A stretch of DNA of 64,000 nt from JANPPS01 sp964242575 (GTDB taxonomy: Bacteria > Pseudomonadota > Alphaproteobacteria > Acetobacterales > Acetobacteraceae). Position 1 is the stretch's first letter. The number at the start of each line of letters is the position of its first letter. Positions 24,758-33,465 of the stretch are shown here, piece by piece. The DNA lies in assembly GCA_964242575.1 (NCBI GenBank), contig CAXTCN010000015.1:1-64000 (forward strand), in the 5' to 3' direction. The position numbers were made by a program, and so were the translations under genes. Under the pieces are notes generated by a model. The model made no database searches, was not told where the DNA came from, and saw nothing but the letters and a program-made list of their open reading frames with translations.

Positions 24758-26116
24758 ATGCAAGCTCCAGTCGCCCGGCAATTCTTTGTGTCCCGTGCAA
24801 GTAGCAACTTGTCGGCGCTGTCGAAAAGCGGCGATGCGGGTGCAAGAAGCTCTGGCAGCCAACTCATGGGCATCATGCCGCCCGGACCCGGGGGCAGCAG
24901 CGGGGCGCTTGAGGCCGTGCCGGAGTGGCGTCTCACAGGCCAGTTCGCCGACGCGCTGACACCCACGCAGGAGCAGCGGCTTGAACGGACGCACAACGTG
25001 TTCGCTGTCAACCTGCATCCCCAAGAACAGCGCGGGCTCCAGGAAGTCAGCGCCGATGTCGCCAGCGCGTTCCGCGGCCTGGACAGCGGCGTGACGCCGG
25101 GAGCCGCCCCACCCATCGCCAGCGCGCTTTGGGCGCCCGGAACGGCGTTCGGCGCCCGCCATCAGGCGGACGCCTTGGTAGGCAAGGCAGCGCTGTTGGC
25201 GCACGCGCCGCCGCTCCGGGGCAAGGGCGTCAACGTCGTGGTCGTCGACCAGGGGTTTGACAAGCGCCGCTTCCCCAACGCCGACTTCGGGGGCGGCTGG
25301 GGACGGTCCGGGCAGGCGCCAGGGGAGGGAACCAGCGAGCACGCGGCCATGATCGTCCGCAACGTGCTCGACCTTGCGCCGGACGCGCGGATTTTCGACT
25401 GCCCGCTGATCCCGGCCGCGGTGCCGGGCCTGGCGCCCAGCATCGCGAACATCCCGGCGTTCCTGGATGACGCCGTGGCGTTGTGGGACGAAATCCTGTT
25501 CGTCCTGTGGCTGATCCGCACGCTCGATGTCGATACTGGCCCGTGGGTGTTTGTGAACCCCTGGTCGGTCTATGACCGGCGCAGCGAGGACCCGCTGGGC
25601 AGCTACACCGAGAACCGCGGCCACTGGTTCAACCAGCAAATCCAGGACACAATCGACGGCGGCGCCGACGTGGTGTTCGCCGCTGGCAACTGCGGCAGCT
25701 TCGGCCCAGACCGGCGCTGCGGCCCTGGCGACCGTGGCCCGTGCCGGAGCATCTGGGGCGCGAACTCGCTGAACGACGCGCTGACCGTCGGCGCGGTCCG
25801 GGTGGATGCCGCCTGGCTCGGCTACTCCTCGCAGGGGCCGGGCCAGGAGGCGCTTGGACGCGACAAGCCCGACCTGTGCGCCCCCAGCCAGTTCGCCGAG
25901 GACAACGACGCCGCCGCTGTCACCTCCGGCACATCGGGCGCGGTCGGCGTCGTGGGAGGGGCCGTGGCGGCGTTGCGGGGCAAGTGGGACAGCGCCGCGA
26001 TGAAGCCCCCGGCGCTCAAGGCGCACCTGGCGGGCACGGCGCGGCAGGCCATCGGCACGGGATGGAACGAGCGGTCGGGCCACGGCATCCTCGACCTGGC
26101 GGCGGCGCTCGCTTAA
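24758..26116 (+). CDS. S8 subtilisin-like serine protease, probably cytoplasmic
   Basis: The protein has 452 aa. Catalytic residues are Asp164 (VVVVDQGFD), His195 (GTSEHAAMI) and Ser in TSGTSGAVGV near 415; the oxyanion Asn is in FAAGNCG. Gln follows Asp where Ser or Thr is usual, and Val takes the place of the usual Pro-containing motif after the Ser, so the family is divergent. The ~130 residues before the domain show no prodomain I recognise, and there is no signal peptide. ATG at 24758 follows AAAGG by seven bases; starts at 24686 (TTG) and 24692 are less well supported. It is divergent from the cyclase and followed by two small lipoproteins. Confidence 0.82.
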   Translation: MQAPVARQFFVSRASSNLSALSKSGDAGARSSGSQLMGIMPPGPGGSSGALEAVPEWRLTGQFADALTPTQEQRLERTHNVFAVNLHPQEQRGLQEVSADVASAFRGLDSGVTPGAAPPIASALWAPGTAFGARHQADALVGKAALLAHAPPLRGKGVNVVVVDQGFDKRRFPNADFGGGWGRSGQAPGEGTSEHAAMIVRNVLDLAPDARIFDCPLIPAAVPGLAPSIANIPAFLDDAVALWDEILFVLWLIRTLDVDTGPWVFVNPWSVYDRRSEDPLGSYTENRGHWFNQQIQDTIDGGADVVFAAGNCGSFGPDRRCGPGDRGPCRSIWGANSLNDALTVGAVRVDAAWLGYSSQGPGQEALGRDKPDLCAPSQFAEDNDAAAVTSGTSGAVGVVGGAVAALRGKWDSAAMKPPALKAHLAGTARQAIGTGWNERSGHGILDLAAALA

Positions 26117-26168
26117 GCGTATGCCAGCCCTGGCTGAGTACGCGCGAGACGAAGGAGTTGCGGCCCGA

Positions 26169-26396
26169 ATGATGGACCATCCCACGACAAAGCTGCGCGC
26201 GGCGCTGGCGCTGGCCTGCGTCCTCGCGTCCGTCGCCGCCTGTGCGCCGGCGACAACGAACGCCCTGCCGATGAGCACCGGCCCGAACTCCAACCGGGAG
26301 CCGCAGCCGGCCAACAGCCTGCCGCGTGGGTTTGATACGGTGAACCCGCTGGCGCCGCGCACCGGCATCGTCGGAACCGCCGGCCGAGGGATATGA
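26169..26396 (+). CDS. small putative lipoprotein
   Basis: The protein has 75 aa. A signal peptide ending ASVAAC gives a lipobox, so the mature chain would start at the Cys and be rich in Pro, Asn and Thr. ATG at 26169 lies eleven bases after AAGGAG. It overlaps the next lipoprotein gene by four bases and lies 52 bases after the subtilase, possibly in one transcript. The function is unknown. Confidence 0.7.
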   Translation: MMDHPTTKLRAALALACVLASVAACAPATTNALPMSTGPNSNREPQPANSLPRGFDTVNPLAPRTGIVGTAGRGI

Positions 26397-26626
26397 ACCC
26401 GGCAGCCACCGCGGCCAGGATGGCGCGCGTCTGCGCAATGGGGTCGGGCCTGGCCGCCTGCGCCCTCCCAGGCGAGCCAGTCGTGAACCGCATGGGCGTG
26501 GACGACGCCCGCTACAACCGGGACCTGGCTGCCTGCAAGGAGCAATCAGGCGTCCTGCCCGGCTTCAGCAACCCTGTCGCCACCTGCCTGACCGGAAAAG
26601 GCTACCAGGTCCTTATGGGCCGCTAG
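26393..26626 (+). CDS. small putative lipoprotein
   Basis: The protein has 77 aa. The lipobox is GLAAC near residue 22. The rest (VNRMGVDDARYNRDLAACKEQ, then ATCLTGKGYQVL) has a pair of Cys that could form a disulfide, like many small outer-membrane lipoproteins. It begins at an ATG that overlaps the preceding stop (ATGA), so the two are coupled. Its 3' end overlaps the convergent amidase gene by 14 bases. The function is unknown. Confidence 0.72.
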   Translation: MNPAATAARMARVCAMGSGLAACALPGEPVVNRMGVDDARYNRDLAACKEQSGVLPGFSNPVATCLTGKGYQVLMGR

Positions 26627-28274
26627 CTGCCAGGGGCGGACGCCGCGCCGCGACATCGAGCCTGGCTTCCAGCGCCGCGCCGATGCGCAGGATGGTGCCT
26701 TCGTCGAACAGGCGCCCGTACAGGCTGATGGCGTGCGGCACGGTGAAGCGTTCGCCCTCGCCCTTCATGCCCTGGTCCAGCCGCGCCTCGGCCAGCGATA
26801 GGCGCTGCCGGGTCGGCGAGGCGCGGAAGCCGCAGCGCATCACGAGGCAGGGATGGCCGGTGAAGTTGGTGATAACCAGCATCGGCCCGGCCAAACAGGG
26901 GCCGATGATGGCGTCCACCCCCTGGAACGCCGCGTCCATCGCTTGCATGACCATGCGGCGCAGCCGGTCGAGCTGCACGTGGTCCACCGCCGACAGGAAA
27001 CGCGCCTTGCGGAAGGTGTTCGGCCACGCCCCCGGCTCCTGCCACGTCAGCCGGTCGTCCTCGTTGTCCAACGTCAGCCGCTCGAACGACGCCGCCGCCT
27101 CGGCGAACAGGGTGTTCATCAGCGCGTCATAGGGCAGGTCCGGCCGGGTCAGCGGCACGAGCGTGAGTCCGAGCGCCCGCGCCTCGTCCAGCATGGCGGC
27201 GTCCAGCGGGTCGGCGTCGTCGGCCTGGAAATCATCGGGGTAGTAGCCCAGGCGCAACCCGTCCACCGGACCGGCCTGGTAGCCGAACGGCAGGCCGATG
27301 CTGCTGGGATCGGCCGCGTCTGCGCCGTTGATCGCGGCCAGCACCAGCGCCGTGTCCGTGACGCTGCGGCACATCGGCCCGATCTTGTCCAGCGTCCAGC
27401 ACAGCGGCATGGCGCCGGTGCGCGCCACCCGGCCAAAGGTCGGCCGCAGCCCGGTCGTGCCGCAGCGCAGGGACGGCGCGACAATCGAACCCAGCGTTTC
27501 GGTGCCGAGGCTGAACCCCACCAGCCCCGCCGCGGTGGCGGAGGCCGAGCCGGCGCTCGACCCGCTGGCGCCCTCGGCCGTGTTCCACGGGTTGCGGGTG
27601 ACGCCGCCATGCCAGATGTCGCCATACGCCAGCGCGCCCACCGTGGTCTTGGCGACCAGCACCGCGCCCGCCGCCGCCAGCCGGCGCACCACGGCCGCGT
27701 CGCTGTCCGGCACCCGGTCCGCCCACGGCTCCGCCCCCCAGGCGGTCGTGATGCCACTGGTGTCGAGCAGGTCCTTGGCGCCCCACGGAATGCCGTGCAG
27801 CGGCCCGAGGTTGGTGCCGGCGTCCAGCAGCGCGTCCGCCTGCCGCGCCTGCTGCATGGCGAGGTCCGCGGTGACGGTTGCGATGCACTCCAGGCGCGGC
27901 GCGAACCGGGCGATGCGGTCGAGGTACAGGTCAGCCAGCCGCTCGCAACTGATGGCGCGGGCGGCGACCCAGCCGGCCAACTGCGTCACGGGCGCGAAGG
28001 CGATGTCCTCGGCGGTGTCGGGCAGCGGGCCTGGATCGTCCGTGGCGGGTTGGAACGGCGCGGTGGGCGGCATCGTCCAGCCCGGCAGGCGCGGGTCGAA
28101 CCGGGTGGCGGGCGGCAGGCCGTGCGGCAGCGGCACCTCGCGTCGCCGGACCGCCAGGTCGATCTGCGCGGACACGTTGTCCAGCATCATGCCGCGTTCC
28201 GCCTCGGTGTACTGGACGCCGGCCATGGTCTCGGCGGCGGCGATGGCGTCGGTGCTCAGCAAGCGTTCAGCCAA
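26613..28274 (-). CDS. amidase-signature family enzyme
   Basis: The protein has 553 aa. The amidase-signature triad is visible: Lys in PWGAKDLLD, cis-Ser and the nucleophile in EGASGSSAGSASA. An N-terminal ~100-residue extension precedes the domain. The family hydrolyses amides, but the substrate cannot be told from sequence. The start is TTG at 28274, five bases after the GAGGG in the upstream GAGGGACGAG; an ATG at 28226 is the alternative. It is divergent from an amino-acid permease, so a shared role in amide or amino acid use is likely but inferred. Confidence 0.88.
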   Translation of the reverse strand: MAERLLSTDAIAAAETMAGVQYTEAERGMMLDNVSAQIDLAVRRREVPLPHGLPPATRFDPRLPGWTMPPTAPFQPATDDPGPLPDTAEDIAFAPVTQLAGWVAARAISCERLADLYLDRIARFAPRLECIATVTADLAMQQARQADALLDAGTNLGPLHGIPWGAKDLLDTSGITTAWGAEPWADRVPDSDAAVVRRLAAAGAVLVAKTTVGALAYGDIWHGGVTRNPWNTAEGASGSSAGSASATAAGLVGFSLGTETLGSIVAPSLRCGTTGLRPTFGRVARTGAMPLCWTLDKIGPMCRSVTDTALVLAAINGADAADPSSIGLPFGYQAGPVDGLRLGYYPDDFQADDADPLDAAMLDEARALGLTLVPLTRPDLPYDALMNTLFAEAAASFERLTLDNEDDRLTWQEPGAWPNTFRKARFLSAVDHVQLDRLRRMVMQAMDAAFQGVDAIIGPCLAGPMLVITNFTGHPCLVMRCGFRASPTRQRLSLAEARLDQGMKGEGERFTVPHAISLYGRLFDEGTILRIGAALEARLDVAARRPPLAASGP

Positions 28275-28310
28275 CTCGTCCCTCGCTCAATCAACGGGCG
28301 TGCCGGGCCA

Positions 28311-28382
28311 TGTTGCAACAAGCTGGCCCGCCGGCCAATCCCGGTTGCATCGAGGTTGCAATAGGCGGCATCGAGGTTGCAT
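28311..28382. repeat. direct GGTTGCA repeats between divergent amidase and permease genes
   Basis: A 14-base direct repeat, GCATCGAGGTTGCA, occurs at 28347-28360 and 28368-28381, spaced 21 bases, two helical turns. GGTTGCA is present three times, at 28343, 28354 and 28375. A perfect palindrome TGTTGCAACA lies at 28311-28320. They fill the short divergent intergenic region and look like operators, but the regulator is not in the window. Confidence 0.5.
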
Positions 28383-28414
28383 CGTGGCAGGCCGTTCAAC
28401 TGAAAGGTCGTCCG

Positions 28415-29878
28415 ATGGCAGCACAAGGCATCATGGCGCGGAAGTCCGTCGCCCAGATCATGGACAGCGGCGACGCCGAGGGTCGCCAGCTATCCAAGAC
28501 GCTGGGGGCGTTCAGCATCACCGCGATGGGCATCGGCGCGATCATCGGGGCGGGCATCTTCGTGCTGACCGGCACCGCAGCCGCGCAGTATGCCGGGCCG
28601 AGCATCATGCTGTCGTTCGTGCTGGCGGCGGTCGCCTGCGCCTTCGTGGGCCTGTGCTACGCCGAGCTCGCGGCCATGCTGCCGGTGTGCGGCAGCAGCT
28701 ACACCTACACCTACGCGACCCTGGGCGAGCTGTTCGCCTGGATCATCGGCTGGGACCTCGTGCTGGAGTACGCGATGGGCGCCGCCACCGTGGCCGTCGG
28801 CTGGTCCGGCTATGTCGTGAGCCTGCTGCACAACTTCGGCATCGACATCCCGCCGGCGTTCGCGGCCGCGCCGGGCACGGTCATCAAGCTCACGGACGGC
28901 AGCACCATCAGCGGGATTATCAACCTGCCGGCCGCGCTTATCGTCGTGGCTCTCACGGCGCTGCTGGTGCAGGGCACCAAGGAATCGGCGCGGCTCAACA
29001 ACGTCATGGTCGCGGTCAAGCTTTTCGTCGTGGTCGCGTTCATCGCGCTCGGCGCAGCCTATGTCAGCACCGCCAACTGGTTCCCGTTCATCCCCGCCAA
29101 CACCGGCGAGTTCGGGCAATACGGCTGGAGCGGCATCCTGCGCGGCTCGGCGGTCGTGTTCTTCGCCTTCATTGGCTTCGACGCTGTCTCCACCGCCGCG
29201 CAGGAGGCCCGGCACCCGCAGCGCGACATGCCGCTCGGCATCCTCGGGTCGCTGGTGGTGTGCACGGTGCTGTACATCGCCGTAGCGGCGGTGCTGACCG
29301 GCCTCGTGCCATACACCCAGCTTGACGTGGCCGACCCGATCGCCAAGGGCGTGGACGCCATTGGCCTGACATGGTTTTCGGTGCTCATTAAAATCGGCGC
29401 GCTGACCGGGCTTACCACCGTCATCTTGGTGCTGCTGTATGGGCAGAGCCGCATTTTCTACACCATGTCGCACGATGGGCTGCTGCCGAGCCTGTTCTCC
29501 CGCATCCACCCGCGCCTGCAGACGCCATACCTCAGCCAGATGCTCATTGGCGGCATCGTGGCCGTGGTCGCCGCCCTGACGCCCATTGGCATCCTGGGCG
29601 AGATGGTCAGCATCGGCACGCTGTTCGCCTTTGTCCTGGTGTGCGGCTCGGTGATCTATCTACGCCGCACCGACGCCGGGGTGTTCCGCCCGTTCCGCGT
29701 CCCGGGCGTGCCGTTGGTGCCCATCCTCGGCATCCTGTTCTGCCTGCTGCTGATGCTGGCGCTCCCGCTCGTGACCTGGCTGCGGCTGGCGGTCTGGCTG
29801 CTGATCGGCCTCGCGATCTATTTCTTTTACGGCCGGTCGCACTCGGTGCTGCGCCATCCAGCGACGGCGCGGGGTTGA
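28415..29878 (+). CDS. APC-family amino acid permease (CAT-like)
   Basis: The protein has 487 aa with about 12 membrane helices. The consensus APC features GAFSITAMGIGAIIGAGIFVLTG near the N-terminus, FFAFIGFDAVSTAAQE near the middle, and NLV/ARHPQRDMPLGI are typical of cationic amino acid transporter-like permeases. ATG at 28415 lies eight bases after AAAGG; the open frame upstream encodes the repeat region and is not family-like. It is divergent from the amidase gene. Confidence 0.9.
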   Translation: MAAQGIMARKSVAQIMDSGDAEGRQLSKTLGAFSITAMGIGAIIGAGIFVLTGTAAAQYAGPSIMLSFVLAAVACAFVGLCYAELAAMLPVCGSSYTYTYATLGELFAWIIGWDLVLEYAMGAATVAVGWSGYVVSLLHNFGIDIPPAFAAAPGTVIKLTDGSTISGIINLPAALIVVALTALLVQGTKESARLNNVMVAVKLFVVVAFIALGAAYVSTANWFPFIPANTGEFGQYGWSGILRGSAVVFFAFIGFDAVSTAAQEARHPQRDMPLGILGSLVVCTVLYIAVAAVLTGLVPYTQLDVADPIAKGVDAIGLTWFSVLIKIGALTGLTTVILVLLYGQSRIFYTMSHDGLLPSLFSRIHPRLQTPYLSQMLIGGIVAVVAALTPIGILGEMVSIGTLFAFVLVCGSVIYLRRTDAGVFRPFRVPGVPLVPILGILFCLLLMLALPLVTWLRLAVWLLIGLAIYFFYGRSHSVLRHPATARG

Positions 29879-29888
29879 CAGCCCCGCG
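29868..29888 (+). terminator. weak hairpin at the end of the permease gene
   Basis: CGCGGGG at 29868-29874 pairs with CCCCGCG at 29882-29888, with a 7-base loop that includes the stop codon. No T-run follows, so it is a weak terminator at best. Confidence 0.3.
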
Positions 29889-30228
29889 TGCCTCGACCTC
29901 GCCTCATCGCCGTCAGAAAACCAGGCTTATCACCCATGCCACGCCAACCCAGGACGCGAGGGCAAGCGTTCCGGTGATCATCACCATTAACCCAGGTGAC
30001 AGTTGCGGTGAGAGTTCGCGTTTCGCTGTGAATGAGTTGTGCAAGATTCAGAATCCTCCCTCGCGTCTTTGTGACGATACTGGTGGCGCACTCGGGGCCT
30101 TTCCAAGGCTTGAGTCAAGCGTCCTAAACAAACCCTGACGGCGGGCCGACTTTCTTGACGCGGGAATAGCTGTTCAGAGGCGTCGCTTTTGCGTTGTTCC
30201 GCGTGCCGGGTAATTCTACTGATGTCTC
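29889..30228. other. intergenic stretch without a clear gene
   Basis: About 340 bases between the permease and the methyltransferase. Composition is somewhat less GC-rich than the genes. The only translatable item of note is a 24-aa hydrophobic peptide frame on the minus strand (29913-29987), MVMITGTLALASWVGVAWVI then SLVF, without a good ribosome site. I see no tRNA, RNA or strong repeat here. Confidence 0.5.
29913..29987 (-). CDS. possible 24-aa membrane peptide
   Basis: A short frame of a single hydrophobic helix, MVMITGTLALASWVGV, with tryptophans, as in tiny membrane proteins. No ribosome site is apparent and chance is likely. Confidence 0.15.
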   Translation of the reverse strand: MVMITGTLALASWVGVAWVISLVF

Positions 30229-31065
30229 ATGCACGAAGCGGCGGCCAATTTCCAAGTCCTCGACGTGTTCAGCGGCATCGGAGGACTAAGCCTTGGTCTG
30301 CACTGGGCGGGTATGCGAACCATTGGCTTCTGTGAAGCGGACCCGTTCGCCCGCTCCATACTTGCCCGGCACTGGCCGGGAGTGCCCCTCTACACCGATA
30401 TCCGCTCCCTTACCCTTGCACGGCTGCAAGCGGACGGAGTGTGCCGGCCGGACGTGCTGTGCGGCGGGTTCCCGTGCCAGGACACGAGCCTCGCCGGCCA
30501 GGGCGTCGGGCTTGCGGGCGCGCGCTCGGGCTTGTGGGCCGAAATGGCGCGCTTGATCGCCGAGTGCCGACCGCGTTGGGTTCTGGCTGAGAACGTTCCT
30601 GGCCTGCGAGGCCGCGGCGCGGACCGGGTGCTCAAGGACCTGGAAGCTCTCGATTACGCCTGCTGGCCGCTGGTGGTGGGTGCTGCCCATGCCGGCGCGC
30701 CCCATCGCCGCGCCCGGGTCTGGCTGGTGGCGCAACGGATATCTGCCGACCCCGGTGGCGCGAGACTGGAAATGGGGATCGGCCGCGCAACGCCACCGCC
30801 GCCGTGCCTGCCAGTTGAACGACGCGGTGGGTGGCCGGCTGAGCCCGGCCTACGTCGAGTGGATGATGGGCTTCCCGCCGGGATGGACCGGTGCCGGGTC
30901 AAGCGGGTCCGCGCGCTCGGCAACGCCGCCGTCCCCGCCAACGCCGCCATGATCGGCCGCGCGATCCGCTTGGCCGACCAGGCGCATGGCCCGCCCGGGC
31001 TTAAGCCGCCTGGGCCTTCAACCGCTCCCCGAACAGCTTCCGCAGCTTGGCCACCTTCGGGTTGA
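30229..31065 (+). CDS. C5-cytosine DNA methyltransferase, frame-disrupted
   Basis: The open frame has 278 aa. Motif I (DVFSGIGGLSLGL), the catalytic motif IV (GGFPCQDTS), motif VI (AENVPGL) and motif VIII (HRRARVWLVA) are intact. After WLVA the natural sense moves to another frame, where LPTPVARDWKWG and the segment VEWMMGFPPGW are found, and near 30890-30905 returns to the first frame for the last conserved helix (RVRALGNAAVPANAAMI). Two opposite one-base shifts therefore scramble about 50 residues of the target-recognition region, even though the frame stays open. It may be nonfunctional or carry sequencing errors. It overlaps the convergent msrA end by 65 bases. No restriction partner is seen. 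Confidence 0.75.
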   Translation: MHEAAANFQVLDVFSGIGGLSLGLHWAGMRTIGFCEADPFARSILARHWPGVPLYTDIRSLTLARLQADGVCRPDVLCGGFPCQDTSLAGQGVGLAGARSGLWAEMARLIAECRPRWVLAENVPGLRGRGADRVLKDLEALDYACWPLVVGAAHAGAPHRRARVWLVAQRISADPGGARLEMGIGRATPPPPCLPVERRGGWPAEPGLRRVDDGLPAGMDRCRVKRVRALGNAAVPANAAMIGRAIRLADQAHGPPGLKPPGPSTAPRTASAAWPPSG

Positions 31066-31546
31066 TGACCGCCCGGCAATACCCGGACCAAGGGTTGCGC
31101 GCGTAGTAGTCCTGGTGCTCGTCCTCCGCCCGCCAGAACTGCGTTAGCGGCACGATTTCGGTGACAATGGGCCGGCCCCACACCCCGGCCGCATCGATCT
31201 CGGCCATCACCTGCCGCGCCGTCTCGGCTTGCGCGTCCGAGTGCGTCAGCACGATGGAGCGGTACTGTGGCCCCACGTCCGCGCCCTGCTGGTTCGGCGT
31301 GGTCGGGTCGTGCAGCGTGAAGAACACCCGCAGGATATCGGCGTAGCTGATGACGTCCGGGTCGAACGTAACCTGCACCACCTCGGCATGCCCGGTGCGC
31401 TTGCCGCAGACCTGCTCATAGGTTGGGTTCGGCACGGTGCCGCCGGCGTAGCCCGAAACCGAGCCTTGCACGCCGCGCAGGCTGAGGAACACGGGTTCCA
31501 GGCACCAGAAACAGCCGCCGCCCAACGTCGCTTGTTCAGTCGCCAT
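31001..31546 (-). CDS. msrA: peptide methionine sulfoxide reductase MsrA
   Basis: The 181-aa enzyme reduces methionine-S-sulfoxide in proteins. The catalytic GCFWC is at residues 11-15. The later GYAGG, GHAEVVQV and CRAVI segments are typical. ATG at 31546 lies nine bases after GGAGG. No MsrB neighbour is seen. Confidence 0.95.
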   Translation of the reverse strand: MATEQATLGGGCFWCLEPVFLSLRGVQGSVSGYAGGTVPNPTYEQVCGKRTGHAEVVQVTFDPDVISYADILRVFFTLHDPTTPNQQGADVGPQYRSIVLTHSDAQAETARQVMAEIDAAGVWGRPIVTEIVPLTQFWRAEDEHQDYYARNPWSGYCRAVINPKVAKLRKLFGERLKAQAA

Positions 31547-31613
31547 GATGAATTCCCTCCGTAAACCGCAGATGGCGACGGCCTGGCGGCTTTTGAAGGT
31601 CGGTTGCGTTGGG

Positions 31614-32273
31614 TTAGTTGGGCGCGCCAGAACTGGGCGCACCGACCTGTTGCAGTGGATGGGCGCGGGCGAACTCCGGCATCGCCATGCAGGCGTCGTG
31701 GATGCGCCGCACCCGTTCATAGGGCGCGAGGTCCACGCCGAAGCGCTGCGCCCCGGCCACATGGCTCGCGAGGCAGATGTCCGCCAGGCCCGGCACGATG
31801 CCGGCGATGAAAGGACCCGGCCCCACCAGCGCCTCGTATCCCTCCAGCCCCTTGGTGAACCAATGCGCGTTCCAGGCGGTCCGGCGCGGCAGGTCCCAGC
31901 CCTGTTCGGTCAGGTACGCCTGCACCCGCGGCACCACCAGCGGGTGCGTGTCCGCCGCCGTGAGGGCGCACAACGCGCGCACCCGCGCCCGCGCCGCCGC
32001 ACCGGCCGGCAGCAGCGGCGGGGCCGGATGCGTTTCCTCGATCCACTCCAGGATGGCGAGGGACTGCGTCAGCACGGTGTCGGCGGCGTCGTCCTCGCCG
32101 GGCAGCACCAGGGCGGGGACGGAGCCCATCGGGTTGATGGCGCGGTAGTCCGGCTGGTTCTGGTCGCCGCGGTCCAGGTCGATGTTCACGTCCTCGACAT
32201 CTAGGCCCTTGAGGTTGAGCGCGATGCGGACGCGGTATGTGGCGAGCGAGCGCCAGTAGCTGTATAGCCTCAA
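31614..32273 (-). CDS. maiA: maleylacetoacetate isomerase (GST zeta family)
   Basis: The 219-aa protein is a glutathione S-transferase fold protein. It isomerises maleylacetoacetate to fumarylacetoacetate in tyrosine and gentisate breakdown; the SLATYRVRIALNLKGL start and the NPMGSVPALV and LTQSLAILEWIEETHP motifs fit zeta-class enzymes. The start is TTG at 32273, which overlaps the stop of the coiled-coil gene (TTGA), so they are coupled. No hmgA or fahA is adjacent, so pathway membership is inferred from family alone. Confidence 0.88.
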   Translation of the reverse strand: MRLYSYWRSLATYRVRIALNLKGLDVEDVNIDLDRGDQNQPDYRAINPMGSVPALVLPGEDDAADTVLTQSLAILEWIEETHPAPPLLPAGAAARARVRALCALTAADTHPLVVPRVQAYLTEQGWDLPRRTAWNAHWFTKGLEGYEALVGPGPFIAGIVPGLADICLASHVAGAQRFGVDLAPYERVRRIHDACMAMPEFARAHPLQQVGAPSSGAPN

Positions 32274-32572
32274 GACGGCGCTCCCAGTTCGAGGCGCCGC
32301 TCAATGCGGCTCACCCGTGCGTCCAACTCCGATATCAGGATGCCGTGGCCCATGACGGAGGCATGGTAGCCGGTGATGGCTTGGCGCAGGCTGGCCACGT
32401 CGTCGCGAAGGCTGGAGACCTCCGCTTTGTCGGCTTTCCGCGCCAACTCAAACTTAACCTCCGCCATGTCCCGCTGTAGCGTCGCTACTTGCCCCTGCAG
32501 CGTCGTCACTGCCTCGGCGACGCGGCTCAATAGGCTGTAAACCGCCCCGATATCAACCCCATTTCCGCTCAA
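32270..32572 (-). CDS. small coiled-coil protein of unknown function
   Basis: The protein has about 100 aa. The start TTG at 32572 lies eight bases after GGAG and five bases after the permease stop, so it belongs to the transporter transcript. The chain is helical, with heptad-like spacing of hydrophobic residues (VAEAVTTLQGQVATLQRDMAEV, then SLRDDVASLRQAITG). No membrane helix or enzyme motif is seen. It resembles small coiled-coil proteins found in many alphaproteobacteria. The function is unknown. Confidence 0.65.
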   Translation of the reverse strand: MSGNGVDIGAVYSLLSRVAEAVTTLQGQVATLQRDMAEVKFELARKADKAEVSSLRDDVASLRQAITGYHASVMGHGILISELDARVSRIERRLELGAPS

Positions 32573-32577
32573 ACCGC

Positions 32578-33465
32578 CTACTCCTTCACCGCGCCAGTCA
32601 ACGAGCTCACATAATACTCCACAAAGAACGAGTATAGCAGCGCCACCGGGATCGACCCGAACAGCGCCCCCGCCATCAACGCGCCCCACTGGTAGTCGTC
32701 GCCCTGCACCAGTTGCGTCAGCACCGCGACCGGCACCGTCTTTTTCTCGGACGACTGTATGAACGCCAGCGCGTAAATGAACTCGTTCCACGACAGCGTG
32801 AACGCGAAGATGCCCGCGCTGATAAGGCCCGGCACAGCCAACGGCAGCGTGATGCGGCGCAGGATTTGCAGCCGCGTTGCGCCATCGATCAGCGCGCACT
32901 CCTCCAGCTCATACGGAATGGACTTGAAGTAGCCGATCAACAGCCAGGTGCAGAACGGGATCAGGAACGTGGGATACGTGAGGATCAGCGCCAACGGGCT
33001 GTCGAACAACCCCAGCTTGAACACCATCGTCGCCAGCGGAATGAACAAGATGCTGGGCGGCACCAAATAAGCCAAGTAAATCCCCAACCCCACCCAGTTG
33101 CTGCCGCGGAACCGCAGCCGCTGGATGGCATAGGCCGCGAGCACGCTGGCGAAGATGCTGATGCAGGTCGCCGCCGCGGCGACGCCCATGGTGGTCATCA
33201 GCCATTGCGGGTAGTCCGTATCGAACAGCAGCTTCTTGACGTTCTGCAACGTCGGCGAGTTCACCCAGAACGGGTTATAGGTCTTGTAGTCATAAAGCTC
33301 GTTGTTCGGCTTCAGCGTGGTAATGGTCATCCAATAGAACGGAAACAGCAGCACCAGGATGAACAGCATAAGTGGCACGTACAGCGTGACGATACGCCGC
33401 GGGATGCTGTCCCACTGGATCGCGCCCTGACGCTCCTTGACGGTGTTCTGGACAACCTCAGTCAT
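32578..33465 (-). CDS. carbohydrate ABC transporter inner-membrane permease (MalG/UgpE type)
   Basis: The 295-aa protein has six membrane helices; the EAA loop that contacts the ATPase is ELEECALIDGATRLQILRRITLPLAVPG. It is the second permease of a carbohydrate importer. ATG at 33465 follows AGGG by eight bases; a GTG at 33474 overlaps it too closely. It overlaps the first permease by eight bases and shares the operon with it. Confidence 0.9.
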   Translation of the reverse strand: MTEVVQNTVKERQGAIQWDSIPRRIVTLYVPLMLFILVLLFPFYWMTITTLKPNNELYDYKTYNPFWVNSPTLQNVKKLLFDTDYPQWLMTTMGVAAAATCISIFASVLAAYAIQRLRFRGSNWVGLGIYLAYLVPPSILFIPLATMVFKLGLFDSPLALILTYPTFLIPFCTWLLIGYFKSIPYELEECALIDGATRLQILRRITLPLAVPGLISAGIFAFTLSWNEFIYALAFIQSSEKKTVPVAVLTQLVQGDDYQWGALMAGALFGSIPVALLYSFFVEYYVSSLTGAVKE

